A DNA stretch of 64,000 nucleotides from Desulfobacteraceae bacterium UBA2245 (lineage in GTDB: Bacteria > Desulfobacterota > Desulfobacteria > Desulfobacterales > UBA2245), in the NCBI GenBank assembly GCA_002347265.1, contig DDYB01000013.1, positions 203,991 through 267,990 of the forward strand. The letters are read 5' to 3'. This document shows, piece by piece, positions 26,318 to 35,447 of this stretch (position 1 is the first letter of the stretch; each line of letters starts with the position of its first letter). The notes beneath the pieces are model-generated. The model was not told the origin of the DNA. It saw only the letters and a list, made by a program, of their open reading frames with translations, and searched no databases. The position numbers and the translations under genes were made by a program.

Positions 26318-28573
26318 ATGAATCCTTTTTACATGGAAACCATCGCCGCCGAACTGGCCATCCGCCCCGAGCAGGTGCAGGCGGTCACGATACTTCTGGA
26401 AGCCCAGGCCACCATTCCCTTTATCGCCAGATACCGCAAAGAAGTCACCGGAAGCCTGGACGAGGTGGCGGTCGGCGCAATCCGGGACCGGCTCGAACAA
26501 CTGCAGGAACTCGACGCCCGCAAGGAAGCGGTGCTGAAATCCCTGGAGCAGAACGGTCATCTGACCGACATACTGAAGCAAAGCATCGCGGCCGCCCGGA
26601 CCCTGGCCGAGGTGGAAGACATCTACCTGCCCTATCGGCCGAAACGCCGCACCCGGGCCGGCATTGCCAGAGAAAAGGGGCTGGAGCCCCTGGCCCTTTC
26701 TGTTTTTGCCCAAACCGGCATGGATCCTGAATCCGAAGCCCTCTCTTACCTGGATTCCGAAAAAGGCGTGCTTTCCGTTGAAGACGCGCTTTCCGGCGCT
26801 CAGGATATCATGGCCGAAATGATCAACGAAAGCGCCGAAGCAAGGTCTCGAATGCGGGAGCTTTTTTTCACCCGAGCCGTGTTTTCCAGCCGGGTGGCTG
26901 AGGGCAAGGAGACCGAAGGCGCCAAATTCAAGGACTACTTCGACTGGGCCGAGCCGGTCTGCGATGCGCCTTCCCACCGGATACTGGCCATGCGCCGCGG
27001 CGAGAACGAAGACATTCTGAATCTGAACATCGCTCCGCCCGAAGCCGAGGCCCTGGTGCTTCTCGAGTCGATCTTTGTTCATGGTGACGGGCCGGATTCC
27101 GAACGGGTCCGATCCGCGGCCGCGGACGCTTATAAACGCCTCCTGTTCCGATCCATGGAAACCGAAATACGGCTGGCGCTCAAGGAGCGGGCCGATGCCG
27201 AGGCCATTCGAATCTTTGCCGAAAACCTGCGGCAGCTGCTGCTGGCGCCGCCCCTCGGGGCCCGCCGCGTGATGGGAATCGATCCGGGATTTCGAACCGG
27301 ATGCAAGGTGGTATGCCTGAACCGGGAAGGCAAATTCCTGCATCACGAGACGATCTATCCTCATCAGTCTGAAAAGGCCGTGCAGCAGGCCGCTGACACC
27401 ATTGTAAAACTGTGCCGAGATTTTGAAATCGAAGCCGTTGCAGTGGGAAACGGAACCGCCGGCCGTGAAACCGAAACCTTCATTCGAAGCCTTGACCTGG
27501 CATCCGAAGTGACCGTGGTGATGGTCAACGAAAGCGGCGCTTCAATATACTCGGCCTCCGAGGCCGCCCGGAAGGAATTTCCGGATCTGGATCTGACCGT
27601 CCGGGGAGCGATCTCCATCGGGCGGCGCCTGATGGATCCGCTGGCGGAACTGGTTAAAATCGACCCCAAGTCCATCGGCGTGGGCCAGTACCAGCACGAT
27701 GTGGATCAAACCGGATTGCGGCGAAGCCTGGACGATACGGTGGTCAGCTGCGTCAACGCCGTGGGCGTGGATCTCAACCGCGCCAGTGTTCAGCTGCTCA
27801 CCTACGTGTCCGGCCTGGGACCCCAGCTTGCCGGAAACATCGTGGCCTGTCGGGATGAAAACGGCGCGTTTGACTGCCGCCAGTCCCTGAAAAAGGTGCC
27901 CCGGCTCGGACCCAAAGCCTTTGAGCAATGCGCCGGTTTTTTACGAATCCGCAACGGCCGGAACCCGCTGGACGCCAGCGCCGTCCATCCGGAAAGCTAT
28001 CCGGTCGTGGAAAAAATGGCGGCGGATTTGAACTGCACGGTTTCGGATCTGATGAAAGACCCGGCGCTGAGAAGCGCCATCGATATCACCCGATATGTAT
28101 CTGAAACCGTGGGCCTTCCCACCCTTCAGGACATTGTGTCGGAACTGGCCAAACCGGGCCGGGACCCGCGGAAAGATTTTGAAACCATCCGGTTTGCCAA
28201 GGGAATCGAAACCATTCAGGACCTGAAACCGGGCATGAGACTTTCCGGAATCGTGACCAATGTCACCGCCTTCGGCGCCTTTGTCGATATCGGCGTTCAC
28301 CAGGACGGGCTGGTGCATGTCAGCCAGTTGGCCGACCGGTTCGTCAAGGACCCTTCCCAGGTGGTCAAGGTGCAGCAAAAGGTACAGGTGACGGTTCTGG
28401 AAGTGGATCTGGATCGAAAACGGATATCGCTTTCCATGCGGTCGCAACCGGAAAATACCGGGGCTTCTTCGAAACCGTCATCGTCAAAAACGCAGCCGCA
28501 AAAGCGACCAAAGCAGGAAAGAACCGGACCGCAGCCCTTCAACAATCCTTTTGCCGATCTGCTTCGAAAATAA
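26318..28573 (+). CDS. tex: Tex-family RNA-binding transcription accessory protein
   Basis: A 751-residue nucleic-acid-binding protein similar to eukaryotic Spt6 core. It has the N-terminal helical region (IPFIARYRKEVTGSLDE), the YqgF/RNase H-like domain starting VMGIDPGFRTGCKVV, helix-hairpin-helix elements (LTYVSGLGPQLAGNIVACR) and a C-terminal S1 domain (GMRLSGIVTNVTAFGAFVDIGVHQDGLVHVSQL). A ~45-residue Ser/Gln/Lys/Pro-rich tail follows the S1 domain. AAAGGAG precedes the ATG. It heads the plus-strand run tex-dtd-dacB-like. Confidence 0.96.
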   Translation: MNPFYMETIAAELAIRPEQVQAVTILLEAQATIPFIARYRKEVTGSLDEVAVGAIRDRLEQLQELDARKEAVLKSLEQNGHLTDILKQSIAAARTLAEVEDIYLPYRPKRRTRAGIAREKGLEPLALSVFAQTGMDPESEALSYLDSEKGVLSVEDALSGAQDIMAEMINESAEARSRMRELFFTRAVFSSRVAEGKETEGAKFKDYFDWAEPVCDAPSHRILAMRRGENEDILNLNIAPPEAEALVLLESIFVHGDGPDSERVRSAAADAYKRLLFRSMETEIRLALKERADAEAIRIFAENLRQLLLAPPLGARRVMGIDPGFRTGCKVVCLNREGKFLHHETIYPHQSEKAVQQAADTIVKLCRDFEIEAVAVGNGTAGRETETFIRSLDLASEVTVVMVNESGASIYSASEAARKEFPDLDLTVRGAISIGRRLMDPLAELVKIDPKSIGVGQYQHDVDQTGLRRSLDDTVVSCVNAVGVDLNRASVQLLTYVSGLGPQLAGNIVACRDENGAFDCRQSLKKVPRLGPKAFEQCAGFLRIRNGRNPLDASAVHPESYPVVEKMAADLNCTVSDLMKDPALRSAIDITRYVSETVGLPTLQDIVSELAKPGRDPRKDFETIRFAKGIETIQDLKPGMRLSGIVTNVTAFGAFVDIGVHQDGLVHVSQLADRFVKDPSQVVKVQQKVQVTVLEVDLDRKRISLSMRSQPENTGASSKPSSSKTQPQKRPKQERTGPQPFNNPFADLLRK

Positions 28574-28661
28574 GGCATCCCTTCCCCGCCGGACGCAGCT
28601 TTTAAAACGGCAGCCGTCCGGCGCTTGCGGCTGCTTTTGATTTTTGGTATACGGAAACATT

Positions 28662-29105
28662 ATGCGTGCCGTCATTCAAAGGGTCACTCAGAGCAGCGTC
28701 AGCGTCGGCGGCCAGATCGTCGGCCGAATCGGTCCGGGCCTTCTCGTGCTTCTGGGCGTTGCCCGGCAGGACACGGAGAAGGATGCGGATTTCCTGGTCG
28801 AAAAAATCATGCATCTCCGCATCTTTGAAGACGAGGACGGCAAGATGAACCGGTCCCTGGTCGATATCGGCGGCCAGATGCTGGTGGTATCCCAGTTTAC
28901 CCTTCTGGGCGATTGCCGCAAAGGCCGGCGGCCGTCCTTTGTGCAAGCCGCTCCGCCCGAGACGGCCGAATCGCTTTACCAGTATTTTGTGGACCGGATC
29001 CGCGAAAAGCGGATTCCTGTTCAGACCGGCCGGTTCCGGGCCATGATGGAAGTATCGCTGGTCAATGACGGGCCGGTCACCCTTATCGTCGAAAGCGCGC
29101 CATAA
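28662..29105 (+). CDS. dtd: D-aminoacyl-tRNA deacylase
   Basis: A 147-residue editing enzyme that removes D-amino acids from mischarged tRNA. It begins MRAVIQRVTQSSVSVGG, and has the two signature motifs: SQFTLLGDCRKGRRPSF and the NDGPVT motif near the C-terminus (consensus NxGPxT). The start at 28662 matches the family start; the frame is open upstream by a few codons. Confidence 0.96.
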   Translation: MRAVIQRVTQSSVSVGGQIVGRIGPGLLVLLGVARQDTEKDADFLVEKIMHLRIFEDEDGKMNRSLVDIGGQMLVVSQFTLLGDCRKGRRPSFVQAAPPETAESLYQYFVDRIREKRIPVQTGRFRAMMEVSLVNDGPVTLIVESAP

Positions 29106-29178
29106 CCTGTCCTGAAACTCAGTGTTGACGGATTCAGGCCACTACCATTCGACGATCCCTTTGAAAGGCATAAACTCC

Positions 29179-30423
29179 GTGATACATCGATTTCATGTCC
29201 TGCCGCTGTGGTTATTCTTCGGTTTGATATTCGTTTTTCCCATGGCAGGTTCAGGCGCGGATCTTGCCGGCCGGATCGGGGCAAAAGACGCCGTTTGCAT
29301 TCAGGCCCCTGACGGACGGATGATATTTTCCAAGAATGCCGACATCCCGCTTGTTCCCGCATCGATTCTGAAGATTCTGACCTCCCTGGCCGCCGTCGAC
29401 GCCCTGGGACCTGAGTTTCAATTTACGACAAAATTTTACCTGGATGCCGAATCCAATCTCTGGATCAAGGGATACGGAGACCCGCTGCTGGTATCCGAGA
29501 CCGTGGGCAATATCGTCGGATCCCTGTCCGGCTGCATCCGGTCCTGTCAGAACCTTTTTCTGGATGATTCCCATTTTGAATCCGCCGTGGTCATTCCGGG
29601 CGTCGGAAATTCCCTGGAGCCTTATGACGCGCCCAACGGCGCGCTTTGCGTCAATTTCAACACGATCAACTTCAAACGCACGCCCGCGGGCGTCTATGTC
29701 AGCGCCGAGCCGCAAACGCCGCTGCTGACCTGGGCGCTTCCCCGAATTCGGGAATCAGGACTCCGGGAAGGAAGAATCCCGCTTCCAACGCGTACCCATG
29801 ACGCGGCCCGTTACGCCGGCCAGCTTTTTGCCTTTTTTTTGGGCCGGAACGGCGTGAACGCCACCGGCATGGTTGAGCCGAAATCGCCTGTGCCCGATGA
29901 CGCCCGGCTGGTTTACACCTATCAGTCACCCCTGTCCCTGACCGATTTGACGGCGCAACTCATGGAATTTTCCAACAATTTCATCGCCAATCAACTGATC
30001 CTTGCAGCCGGCGCCGAGGCATTCGGACCTCCGGCCAGTCTGGAAAAAGGCGTGCGTCTTCTCAAAGGCTATGCGCAGGAAAAGCTGGGCATTCGGAATC
30101 TGCAGGTGAGCGAGGGGTCGGGTCTATCGAGAAACAACCGGATTTCCGCGCGGCAAATGCTGAAAATTCTTTCGGCATTTTCACCGAATTACCATCTGAT
30201 GCGGCAGAAAAACGGCATGTATTTTAAAACCGGAACCTTGAAGGACGTTCAAACCCGGGCCGGCTATGTTCCGGATGAAGCGGGAAGGCTTTATCTTTTT
30301 GTCGCGATGGTCAACACGCCGTCAAAATCCGTGGATCCGATCCTGGAAAGCGTGCGCACCCTGATTCAATCCCACCGGCACAATTCAGAGACCGTAGGTT
30401 GGATCGGAACCGCTGGTGATTAG
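29179..30423 (+). CDS. D-alanyl-D-alanine carboxypeptidase/endopeptidase, PBP4 (S13) family
   Basis: A periplasmic penicillin-binding protein of the DacB type, about 414 residues, that trims peptidoglycan. The three active-site motifs are present: SxxK as SILK at residues 62-65, SxN as SNN (MEFSNNFIANQL), and KTG in YFKTGTLKDVQTRAGYV. A signal peptide occupies the N-terminus (LWLFFGLIFVFPMAGSGA). GTG 29179 is preferred, with AAAGG upstream; GTG 29122 would add a non-signal-like extension. The 3' end overlaps convergent folE2 by 39 bases. Confidence 0.88.
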   Translation: MIHRFHVLPLWLFFGLIFVFPMAGSGADLAGRIGAKDAVCIQAPDGRMIFSKNADIPLVPASILKILTSLAAVDALGPEFQFTTKFYLDAESNLWIKGYGDPLLVSETVGNIVGSLSGCIRSCQNLFLDDSHFESAVVIPGVGNSLEPYDAPNGALCVNFNTINFKRTPAGVYVSAEPQTPLLTWALPRIRESGLREGRIPLPTRTHDAARYAGQLFAFFLGRNGVNATGMVEPKSPVPDDARLVYTYQSPLSLTDLTAQLMEFSNNFIANQLILAAGAEAFGPPASLEKGVRLLKGYAQEKLGIRNLQVSEGSGLSRNNRISARQMLKILSAFSPNYHLMRQKNGMYFKTGTLKDVQTRAGYVPDEAGRLYLFVAMVNTPSKSVDPILESVRTLIQSHRHNSETVGWIGTAGD

Positions 30424-31179
30424 CGCGTATGCGCTGTGGTTGTGAATGGACTCGAAGTTTTCAGCGCTCACCGAAAACCAGGTGATGTTTTTGTCCTCCG
30501 AAAGATTTGCGGCAACATCCCGGACGATATCCTCGACAAATTTGGGATTTGCAAACGCTTTTTCCGTCACATATTTCTCATCCACCCGCTTGAGCACCGA
30601 GTAGACATCGCAGGAAGCGGCTTTTTCCGCCATATCGATCATGTCCTCGATCCATAAGAACTTCTTGAAACGGGTGGCCACGCGAACCATTCCCCGCTGG
30701 TTGTGGGCGCCCGTGGCGCTGATTTCCTTGGAGCACGGACATACCGATGAAATCGGCACCGTGACCTCGGCGATCAGATCGGTTTTTCCCCTTGGATCAC
30801 TTGAACCGATGATGCGGCAGGCATAGTCCATCAGGCCGGGAGAATGGCTTACCGGCGCTTTTTTTTCAATGAAATAGGGAAAAGACACCTCGATATGAGC
30901 CGAGGCGGCATTCAGAAGGGCCTTCATCTGCTGCAGAACCGCGGAAATGCTCTTCAGGGAGACATCAGATCCCAGGGCGGCATGAAGCATTTCAACAAAC
31001 CGGCTCATATGGGTCCCCTTGAATTCATGGGGAAGATCCACATACATGCTGACCGTGGCAACCGTGTGCTGGAAGCCCTTTTTCCGGTCCAGCACGGTGA
31101 TCGGATACCGAAGCCCCTTGATTCCCACCTTGTTGATGGGAATATTGCGGTCATCGTACTGACTCTGTACATCTTTCAT
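30385..31179 (-). CDS. folE2: GTP cyclohydrolase IB (FolE2)
   Basis: The metal-flexible type-IB GTP cyclohydrolase (COG1469) that makes dihydroneopterin triphosphate for folate or queuosine-type pathways. The active-site metal-ligand region VCPCSKEIS has Cys at about 147 and 149. A His-rich substrate segment (AHIEVSFPYFIEKKAPVSHS) and the downstream HNQRGMVRV also match. ATG 31179 (264 residues) is better than the TTG at 31215. It follows the ttcA-like gene by 32 bases and overlaps the PBP4 gene end in the convergent direction. Confidence 0.94.
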   Translation of the reverse strand: MKDVQSQYDDRNIPINKVGIKGLRYPITVLDRKKGFQHTVATVSMYVDLPHEFKGTHMSRFVEMLHAALGSDVSLKSISAVLQQMKALLNAASAHIEVSFPYFIEKKAPVSHSPGLMDYACRIIGSSDPRGKTDLIAEVTVPISSVCPCSKEISATGAHNQRGMVRVATRFKKFLWIEDMIDMAEKAASCDVYSVLKRVDEKYVTEKAFANPKFVEDIVRDVAANLSEDKNITWFSVSAENFESIHNHSAYALITSGSDPTYGL

Positions 31180-31211
31180 AAGCAATCCAATGAATCTGTT
31201 CCGAACCGGAT

Positions 31212-31943
31212 TCAATCCAGCAGGCGCCCTGTCCTGGCGCGGCTCATCGAATGGAAGATATTCCCCTTGACCTTGCGGTTTTCCCGGTACAGGCGGTTCA
31301 GCATTTCCTTGATCCCATGCCTCCTGGAATTCTGCGCCGAAGGACAGGGGTTGATGTACTCCGGAAACTCTTTTTCACGTGCAAAGCGCCGGATCACGTC
31401 TTCATCAACAAAAGCCAGAGGCCGGATCACGGAAAAACGCCCGTCAAAAAAGCTCTGGCTGGGACGCATGGTGCTGATCTTTCCTGCATAGCACATATTT
31501 AAAAAAAGCGTTTCGATGATATCGTCCTTGTGGTGGCCCAGCGCCAGCTTGCGGCATCCCAGTTGGTCGGAAACCTCGAAAAGACGCTTTCTTCTGAGGC
31601 GGGAACAAAGAAAGCAGGGATTTTCAAGATTCTCGTCGCTATGGGCCCGCAAGCCGTAATCGGTGCGCTCCACGCGAAGCGAAAATCCCATCCTGCCGCA
31701 AAATTCCTGCAACTCATCACTGAAACCGCCTTCAAAGCCAGGATCGATATGAATGGGGAAAAGTTCGTATGCAATGGGAACCCGGGACCGACGTTCCTGC
31801 AAAGCCCAGAGCAGTGCGAGACTGTCCTTGCCGCCGGAAACACCGACGGCGATGCGGTCGCCGTCGGCAATCATTTCATACCGGTGAACGGCTTTGCCCA
31901 ACGCCCGGTTCAAGGCTCTGTATGTACCGCTGGCAGGACTCAA
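31212..31943 (-). CDS. TtcA-like tRNA sulfurtransferase (PP-loop ATPase)
   Basis: A 243-residue adenine-nucleotide alpha-hydrolase of the TtcA/TtuA family that thiolates tRNA. The PP-loop SGGKDS is at residues 36-41. An ENPCFLCSRLRRKRL segment supplies a CxxC pair that in TtcA binds an Fe-S cluster, with a third Cys in CPSAQNSRR near residue 200; LALGHHKDDIIETLFLNM is the conserved second motif. The only in-frame starts are TTG codons, so the 5' end is uncertain. It lies 3 bases after rpoZ. Confidence 0.9.
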   Translation of the reverse strand: MSPASGTYRALNRALGKAVHRYEMIADGDRIAVGVSGGKDSLALLWALQERRSRVPIAYELFPIHIDPGFEGGFSDELQEFCGRMGFSLRVERTDYGLRAHSDENLENPCFLCSRLRRKRLFEVSDQLGCRKLALGHHKDDIIETLFLNMCYAGKISTMRPSQSFFDGRFSVIRPLAFVDEDVIRRFAREKEFPEYINPCPSAQNSRRHGIKEMLNRLYRENRKVKGNIFHSMSRARTGRLLD

Positions 31944-31946
31944 AGA

Positions 31947-32159
31947 TCATTCAGAAGGTGGAACCGGTTGCACTTGCCGGATGACAACCTTCCCGGCCGC
32001 AATTTCCCGCAAGGCCACCACGATATCTTCGTTTTTAGGAGATGCGACCAGGTACTCGGCCCCTTCCCGTATCTGCCGGACCCGTTTGGCCGCCGTGTGA
32101 ATCAGGACAAACCTGTTGGGAATCCGTTTCAAACAGTCTTCTACGGTTATTCGTGCCAC
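31947..32159 (-). CDS. rpoZ: RNA polymerase omega subunit
   Basis: A 70-residue omega subunit that helps assemble beta-prime. The sequence ARITVEDCLKRIPNRFVLIH and then AAKRVRQIREG is the conserved RPB6/omega core, ending with NEDIVVALREIAAGKV. The start is a GTG at 32159 with GGAGG six bases upstream. It lies between greA and the ttcA-like gene, all in one direction. Confidence 0.95.
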   Translation of the reverse strand: MARITVEDCLKRIPNRFVLIHTAAKRVRQIREGAEYLVASPKNEDIVVALREIAAGKVVIRQVQPVPPSE

Positions 32160-32219
32160 AACAAACCTCCGATGCAATGGTTGCCACGGCGTATTCAGGC
32201 CATGGGGATCGAGCTGTTT

Positions 32220-32687
32220 TTATAAAATATCCACCAGTTCATACTGGCGTATTCCTCCCGGCGCCTTGAGAACCAGGGTGTCCCCGGTCTTCTTGCCGAT
32301 GATGGCCCTTCCCAGGGGCGAGGTCACCGAAATGCGCCCTTTCTCGATATTCGACTCATCCGGACCGACAAGCTGATACTGAACCGTTTCTCCGGTGTCA
32401 ATATTTTCAAGAATCACTGAAGAACCGAAAACCGCTCTGTCCCTGGACAGATTATCGGTATCGATGATGTCCGCCGAAGCCAGCTTGAATTCGAGTTCGC
32501 ACATGCGTCCCTCGATAAAACCCTGCCGATTCTTTGCAGCATCGAATTCCGCATTTTCTGAAAGGTCGCCATGGGCTCTGGCCTCTTCAATAGCCCGAAT
32601 AACCTGCGGACGCTCATTGGCTTTGAGATATTCCAATTCCCTTTTCAGCGTTTCATACCCCTGCCGGGTGATGGGTGTACGTTCCAA
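32220..32687 (-). CDS. greA: transcription elongation factor GreA
   Basis: A 155-residue factor that rescues backtracked RNA polymerase by stimulating transcript cleavage. The N-terminal coiled-coil contains ARAHGDLSENAEFDAAKNRQ with the acidic tip, and the C-terminal FKBP-like part shows SPLGRAIIGKKTGDTLVLKAPGG. It lies between asd and rpoZ in the minus-strand run. Confidence 0.97.
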   Translation of the reverse strand: MERTPITRQGYETLKRELEYLKANERPQVIRAIEEARAHGDLSENAEFDAAKNRQGFIEGRMCELEFKLASADIIDTDNLSRDRAVFGSSVILENIDTGETVQYQLVGPDESNIEKGRISVTSPLGRAIIGKKTGDTLVLKAPGGIRQYELVDIL

Positions 32688-32723
32688 AATGGCGCTCCTG
32701 GTTCAGGTTTCTTTAAAAGCTGT

Positions 32724-33746
32724 CTATAAATAGTTGTCCGCCAGAATCTCGGCGATCTGAACGGCATTGGTGGCCGCTCCCTTCCGGATATTGTCCGCCA
32801 CTACCCAGAGGTTGATGCCGTTGGGGATGGAAAAATCTTTGCGAATACGCCCGACATAGGTCAGATCCTGGCCGGCAGCCTCAATCGGCATCGGATACCG
32901 CTTTGCCGGCGGATCATCCACCACCTTCACACCGGGAGCGTTTTCAAGCAGACGCCGGATGGCATCGACAGTCACCGGACGGACGGTTTCCACATTCACC
33001 GATTCGGAATGCCCGTAAAACACAGGCACCCGAACCGTGGTGGCGGTCACCCCGATGGTCTCGTCTTCCAGAATTTTCCGGGTCTCGTTGACCATTTTCA
33101 TTTCTTCCTTGGTGTATCCGTTCTCCAGAAACACATCGATTTGAGGCAGACAGTTGAAAGCGATCTGATGCGGATAAACCTTGTTCTCGTATTCTGAAAA
33201 ATTCATGATGGCCCGGGTCTGGTCGAACAATTCGTCAACCGCCTTTTTACCGGTACCGGAAACCGCCTGATAGGTCGATACCACGATGCGCCGGATTCCG
33301 AACTCCCGATGAATCGGCTTCAGAGCCACGACCATCTGAATGGTCGAACAGTTCGGATTGGCGATGATGCCTTTTTGCGTATAACCGGCCACCGCATGGG
33401 GATTGACCTCGGGCACCACGAGAGGAACCTGCGGATCCATGCGCCAGGCGCTGGAATTGTCTATCACCACGCAGCCGGACTTTGCGGCAATCGGAGAAAA
33501 TTTTGTACTGATCGTTCCGCCCGCCGAAAAAATCGCGATATCGATTCCCTTGAAGGATGTATCGGTCAATTCCTCGACCGCTATCGCATCGCCCCTGAAC
33601 TCCAATTTTTTTCCAGCCGAACGCCCGCTTGCCAGAAATTTTGCCGATTTGACCGGAAAATTGCGTTCTTCCAGGCAGGCAATCATCTGGTTGCCCACGA
33701 CTCCGGTCGCCCCAACCACGGCCACATTGAATTTTTTATCGCCCAA
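32724..33746 (-). CDS. asd: aspartate-semialdehyde dehydrogenase (TTG start)
   Basis: Makes L-aspartate semialdehyde for lysine, threonine, methionine and diaminopimelate synthesis. The N-terminus has the NADP-binding VAVVGATGVVGNQM. Catalytic Cys is residue 133 in IIANPNCSTIQMV, and the region GIRRIVVSTYQAVSG and the later HQIAFNCLPQID match the family. No ATG or GTG exists at the expected position; a TTG at 33746 with GGAG at 8 bases gives the normal 340-residue protein. A 19-bp inverted repeat sits just upstream. Confidence 0.93.
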   Translation of the reverse strand: MGDKKFNVAVVGATGVVGNQMIACLEERNFPVKSAKFLASGRSAGKKLEFRGDAIAVEELTDTSFKGIDIAIFSAGGTISTKFSPIAAKSGCVVIDNSSAWRMDPQVPLVVPEVNPHAVAGYTQKGIIANPNCSTIQMVVALKPIHREFGIRRIVVSTYQAVSGTGKKAVDELFDQTRAIMNFSEYENKVYPHQIAFNCLPQIDVFLENGYTKEEMKMVNETRKILEDETIGVTATTVRVPVFYGHSESVNVETVRPVTVDAIRRLLENAPGVKVVDDPPAKRYPMPIEAAGQDLTYVGRIRKDFSIPNGINLWVVADNIRKGAATNAVQIAEILADNYL

Positions 33747-33787
33747 AGCGCCTTCTCCTTTAAAACTGATGATGTCTCCGCACAAAC

Positions 33788-33833
33788 GAAAACAAAACGT
33801 TTTACCCTGATTCAGGTAAAACGTTTTGTTTTC
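33788..33833 (-). promoter_or_regulatory. long perfect inverted repeat between psd and asd
   Basis: A 19-bp perfect stem, arms 33788-33806 and 33815-33833 (GAAAACAAAACGTTTTACC and its complement), with an 8-base loop. AT-rich, 41 bases upstream of the asd start. It could be an intrinsic terminator of the psd transcript, a processing site, or a regulator-binding operator for asd; sequence does not decide. Confidence 0.55.
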
Positions 33834-33966
33834 GAGAAGGCTATCATGTTTGCCGCAAAACGGCAAATTATTTTTTGTTCCCTGTTTTCCGTGAAATGCG
33901 ACGTATTCGACAGATCACACCTGCCGTCGGGATAGGGACGCTGCCCTGAAAGCAAACCGGCGCAAG

Positions 33967-34644
33967 TCAGGATTCCGGCAGGTACCCGAGAATCGAAGTG
34001 CCTGCCTGCACCTTTTCTCCGATCCGGACCTTGAGCCGGGCATCCGCGGGCAAATAGACATCCAGCCGCGACCCGAAGCAGATCATTCCGAAGCGCTGAC
34101 CCCGTTCCGGCGCATCTCCGATGCGAAGGCCGCAGATGATGCGCCGGGCGATCAGGCCGGCGATCTGAACCACGGTGTACTTCGTTCCGCCGGGGGTCTT
34201 CATGAAAACCGCGTTGCGCTCGTTGTCCAGGGATGCCTTGTCCAGATTGGCGGAAACAAATTTGCCCGGATAATAGCGGATATCTTCCACCACGCCTTCA
34301 TGAGGCATGCGGTTGACATGCACGTTGAAGACCGTCATGAAGATGCTCACCTTGATGCAGCGGCCTTCATAATAAGAACTTCCGGCGATCTCCCCGGCCT
34401 CGATGATCTTTCCGTCCGCGGGCGACACCACCGCTGCGGCGTTGGTGGGAATGACGCGATCCGGATCTCTGAAAAAGCAGCAGATTCCGAATGCGGCCGC
34501 CAGGCCGATCAGGGATAGAATCTCCCAGCCCAGCAAGGCAAAAACCGCCGTCGCAAACGCGGCGGCGCCGATATAAGCATATCCGGGCCTGGCTATGGGA
34601 AAGGCGGTCTGGCTTGGCGGATCGGTCCAGGAAAATCGGTTCAT
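33967..34644 (-). CDS. psd: phosphatidylserine decarboxylase proenzyme (short form)
   Basis: A 225-residue membrane proenzyme that converts phosphatidylserine to phosphatidylethanolamine. Two N-terminal hydrophobic segments (YAYIGAAAFATAVFALLGWE, ILSLIGLAAAFGICCFF) are followed by SPADGKIIEAG and MTVFNVHVNRMPHEG. The self-cleavage site is the Gly-Ser in ICFGSRLDVYLP (Gly 191/Ser 192), which generates the pyruvoyl group. The third ATG (34644) is best spaced from AGAGG. No pssA is adjacent. Confidence 0.94.
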   Translation of the reverse strand: MNRFSWTDPPSQTAFPIARPGYAYIGAAAFATAVFALLGWEILSLIGLAAAFGICCFFRDPDRVIPTNAAAVVSPADGKIIEAGEIAGSSYYEGRCIKVSIFMTVFNVHVNRMPHEGVVEDIRYYPGKFVSANLDKASLDNERNAVFMKTPGGTKYTVVQIAGLIARRIICGLRIGDAPERGQRFGMICFGSRLDVYLPADARLKVRIGEKVQAGTSILGYLPES

Positions 34645-34711
34645 CGGTTCCATCCTCTCTGAATTCAATCAAATCCACGGCATCAAATTACCCGTTGGCG
34701 CGTAGTGGATA

Positions 34712-35425
34712 TCAGAACCCCCCCAAGCTGTCAACGCGGACACCGGATTTTCGTTTCATTTCGGCCTCGGATTTGCGGATGTAACAGGGTTCGAAGCAGG
34801 CCAGATCATCCGCATCGCCGGCGCAAAGCCGGTCATGGGCCAGAATCGCCACGCAGGCCGCCCGTATCGCGTTATCGATCACTGACGCCATTCGAACGTT
34901 TTCACCCAGCGCACGGACGATCTCATCGGCGTAGGCAACGGCGCCGTCGCCGATGAACAGACAGGGTTCATGAATATCGGCAACAGCGGCAAGCGGAGCG
35001 CAAACCCTTTCGGGGCCCAGCTTTTGCATCCCGCCCTGTGAAAACCGGAACCTCGCCTCGTAGACCTCTCCCTTGCGCGCGTCCAGCAGTGCGCAAACCA
35101 GGCCGGGAAAATGAGAGGCCTGAAGGGCCAGCGCCTCCAGACTCGACACGCCGACCAGAGGTTTTCCCATGGACAGGGCCAGGGCCTTGATCGTGCTGAT
35201 TCCGATTCGAAGACCGGTAAAGCTTCCCGGGCCTCTGGAGACGGCAAATCCGTCGACGTTCGCAATTGCAACGCCGGAAAGACGCAGAATCTGATCGATC
35301 ATCACCATCAGGTGCGTGGCATGGGTCCGTCCGTTGCCGCAGTTCCATTCGGCCACCAGCGCCCCGTCTTCCATCAAGGCTGCGCTGCAGGTCCTGGAAG
35401 CCGTATCCAGCGCCAGAATTCGCAT
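34712..35425 (-). CDS. tsaB: tRNA N6-threonylcarbamoyladenosine biosynthesis protein TsaB
   Basis: A 237-residue ASKHA-fold protein that pairs with TsaD in t6A modification of ANN-decoding tRNAs. The start MRILALDTASRTCSAAL is typical, followed by THATHLMVMIDQIL, and the signature FAVSRGPGSFTGLRIGI. A LLDARKGEVYEARF segment also matches. The open frame extends upstream to 35584 without family similarity. It lies 22 bases after lon and 67 bases before psd. Confidence 0.95.
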   Translation of the reverse strand: MRILALDTASRTCSAALMEDGALVAEWNCGNGRTHATHLMVMIDQILRLSGVAIANVDGFAVSRGPGSFTGLRIGISTIKALALSMGKPLVGVSSLEALALQASHFPGLVCALLDARKGEVYEARFRFSQGGMQKLGPERVCAPLAAVADIHEPCLFIGDGAVAYADEIVRALGENVRMASVIDNAIRAACVAILAHDRLCAGDADDLACFEPCYIRKSEAEMKRKSGVRVDSLGGF

Positions 35426-35447
35426 AAGGTTCAATCTCGATCGAGGG

